Positions 5,471 through 6,215 of a stretch of 6,215 nt of DNA are shown in pieces. This stretch comes from Clostridia bacterium. GTDB lineage: Bacteria; Bacillota; DSM-521; Neomoorellales; Neomoorellaceae. Position 1 is the stretch's first letter. Every line of letters starts with the position of its first letter. Location: positions 1 through 6,215 of the forward strand of contig JASUSX010000128.1 in NCBI GenBank assembly GCA_030445875.1, in the 5' to 3' direction. The notes under the pieces were generated by a model. The model was not told where the DNA came from, did not search any database, and worked only from the letters and a program-made list of their open reading frames with translations. The translations under genes and the position numbers were made by a program.

Positions 5471-5503
5471 TAAAAACACCCCCACCATAGATTATGGCGG
5501 GGG
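5471..5503 (-). terminator. Intrinsic terminator / possible attenuator before the glycosidase-like gene
   Basis: On the minus strand CCCCCGCCATA pairs with TATGGTGGGGG across a 3-base loop: 11 pairs including one G-U that would be an A-C mismatch on the other strand. GTGTTTTTATTT follows, so the structure acts for minus-strand RNA. It lies 20 bases after the stop of the 32-codon ORF and only 4 bases before the preferred ATG of the glycosidase-like gene. Confidence 0.82.
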
Positions 5504-5523
5504 CGGCTATTCTAACATTAAAC

Positions 5524-5622
5524 TCAAATTAAATTCAGCTCTTGCAAAACAGTTCCAACTTCGGGTTCTTGAGCTGGCTGTAAACGTACTAAAGTGTCAA
5601 TTAGCTCTCTGCTAACAGACAT
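5524..5622 (-). CDS. Short 32-residue ORF with its own promoter and terminator
   Basis: ATG 5622 to TGA 5524 encodes 32 residues beginning MSVSRELIDTLVRLQ and ending TVLQELNLI. The pattern is two amphipathic helices of Leu/Val/Ile with Arg, Asp and Glu, joined by a PAQEPE turn; there is no membrane segment or cysteine. A purine-rich AAAGGGGG sits 9 bases before the ATG. A consensus promoter lies immediately upstream (5650-5678) and an intrinsic terminator 20 bases downstream, making a compact transcript of about 170 bases. The codons contain no run of one amino acid, unlike a classical amino-acid attenuation leader peptide. I do not recognise the peptide. It could be a small regulator, one half of a larger system outside the window, or a leader for the glycosidase-like gene. 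CAGCTC/GAGCTG repeats within the ORF could pair. Confidence 0.6.
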   Translation of the reverse strand: MSVSRELIDTLVRLQPAQEPEVGTVLQELNLI

Positions 5623-5649
5623 TACTTAATGCCCCCTTTCCTTAAGGCT

Positions 5650-5678
5650 ATTTTAACACCCATGCCATTTAATGTCAA
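5650..5678 (-). promoter_or_regulatory. Consensus sigma-A promoter
   Basis: Minus strand: perfect TTGACA (5678-5673), 17-base spacer, TAAAAT (5655-5650) with TG one base before it (extended -10). Transcription would start near 5643, about 20 bases before the ATG of the 32-codon ORF. The -35 box begins about 10 bases after the response regulator stop, so this is a new transcription unit rather than a continuation. Confidence 0.82.
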
Positions 5679-5688
5679 AACTGGCTTA

Positions 5689-6054
5689 TCACTGCCCATC
5701 GCCCTGCGCTCTCACCAGGGCCAGGCGGACCCGTTCCGGGTCGAAGGGTTTGACGATAAAGTCCACCGCCCCGAGGGACCGGGCTTCCTTGACCATCCAC
5801 CCCTGGCTCATGGCGGTGATCATGATGGCCTTCACCCCGGGGTCGTAGCCCCGCAGCAGCCGCAGGGTTTTCAACCCGTCCAGGTCGGGTAGAGTAAAAT
5901 CCAGGGTGACGACATCTGGTTTGAGCAGGGGGTACTGCGCCACTGCCTCCTTGCTGCTGCCGGCCTCGCCGACGACCTCATGTCCCTGATCTTCCAGGAT
6001 GCTCCGCAGCACTTTACGCATAAATAGGGCATCATCAACAATGAGAACGCGCAA
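5689..6054 (-). CDS. Single-domain CheY-like response regulator
   Basis: A 121-residue receiver domain with no output domain. The acidic pocket D7-D8 (LIVDDALFMRKVL), the phosphoacceptor D52 in VVTLDFTLPDLDG, the switch T80 in IMITAMSQ and K102 in FIVKPFD are all present, so it should be phosphorylated by a histidine kinase. Such stand-alone receivers act by protein contact, as CheY does at the flagellar motor, or pass phosphate on. The start is TTG at 6054, 8 bases after AGGAGG (minus strand), and starting there gives the standard receiver N-terminus. No kinase or chemotaxis gene is visible in the window, so the partner is unknown. A 59-base gap separates it from the partial gene upstream, which may share its transcript. 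Confidence 0.93.
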   Translation of the reverse strand: MRVLIVDDALFMRKVLRSILEDQGHEVVGEAGSSKEAVAQYPLLKPDVVTLDFTLPDLDGLKTLRLLRGYDPGVKAIMITAMSQGWMVKEARSLGAVDFIVKPFDPERVRLALVRAQGDGQ

Positions 6055-6113
6055 AACAAGACCCTCCTGTATGGCTTCAGAAAAGACCGCTTTTCATGGC
6101 GAACGTAACATCA

Positions 6114-6215
6114 TTATTTCGCCCTTTTCTTATCAATACCTGCCAGGGCTAAAAGTTCTTTAGCGAACACAAAGGGGTCTATATCCGTAAGCCTTTTATC
6201 ATCAACTAAAACAAT
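6114..6215 (-). CDS. C-terminal end of an unidentified gene (partial)
   Basis: From the right edge a minus-strand frame reads 33 codons, beginning IVLVDDKRLTDIDPFVFAKE and ending GIDKKRAK, and stops at TAA (6116-6114). The mix of a hydrophobic strand, an acidic loop, an amphipathic helix (FVFAKELLALAGI) and a basic tail is what a real protein end looks like, and it lies in the same direction as the response regulator 60 bases on. The fragment is too short to assign a family. Confidence 0.6.
   Translation of the reverse strand: MVLVDDKRLTDIDPFVFAKELLALAGIDKKRAK

Noticed and set aside
5470..5488. ATG 5488 as the start of the glycosidase-like gene
   Set aside because: It lies in the loop side of the terminator stem, has no ribosome site, and the added MVGVFLF is encoded by the hairpin and its T-run.

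Overview
The window looks like a chromosomal segment of a GC-rich, low-copy-element Firmicute, probably a clostridial thermophile of the Moorella type. The reasons are: strong AGGAGG-type ribosome binding sites, TTG and GTG starts, a yhbD-bactofilin gene pair as in Bacillus yhbD-yhbE/F, a TipA-type antibiotic-binding domain, and consensus sigma-A promoters. The genus is an inference from style and gene content, not a match. Every gene I can support lies on the minus strand, so transcription runs from high to low coordinates; no convincing plus-strand gene was found.

Reading in the direction of transcription: 6215-6114 is the C-terminal end of an unrecognised gene, followed by a single-domain CheY-like response regulator (TTG start at 6054). 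Just past its stop is a consensus promoter (TTGACA, 17 bases, TAAAAT) that drives a 32-codon ORF (5622-5524) and then an intrinsic terminator hairpin (5503-5471). That hairpin abuts the start of a 339-residue alpha/alpha-barrel, glycosidase-like protein, so the unit could be a separate small gene or an attenuated leader for the enzyme. A small cysteine-free carboxymuconolactone decarboxylase-like gene (4378-4085) follows, ended by a terminator at about 3956-3990.

The middle part (3769-3098) encodes an unusual protein: two or three N-terminal membrane segments fused to a TipAS drug-binding domain, with a change in base composition at the junction. Its stop codon lies inside a perfect 17-bp palindrome. 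After 300 bases without a convincing gene comes a promoter containing a dyad operator and then a yhbD-like MerR-type regulator. Its expected start codon reads ACG rather than ATG, and it is translationally coupled to a 265-residue bactofilin.

The last part holds the remnant of a membrane protein (about 1318-1145), a complete hemolysin III/PAQR-type membrane protein (1026-370), a possible coupled 42-residue membrane peptide (368-240), and a non-coding edge with a promoter-like element and a possible gene start leaving the window. A 33-base motif occurs in the leaders of both the hemolysin III gene and yhbD. No tRNA, rRNA, CRISPR array or intact transposase is visible.
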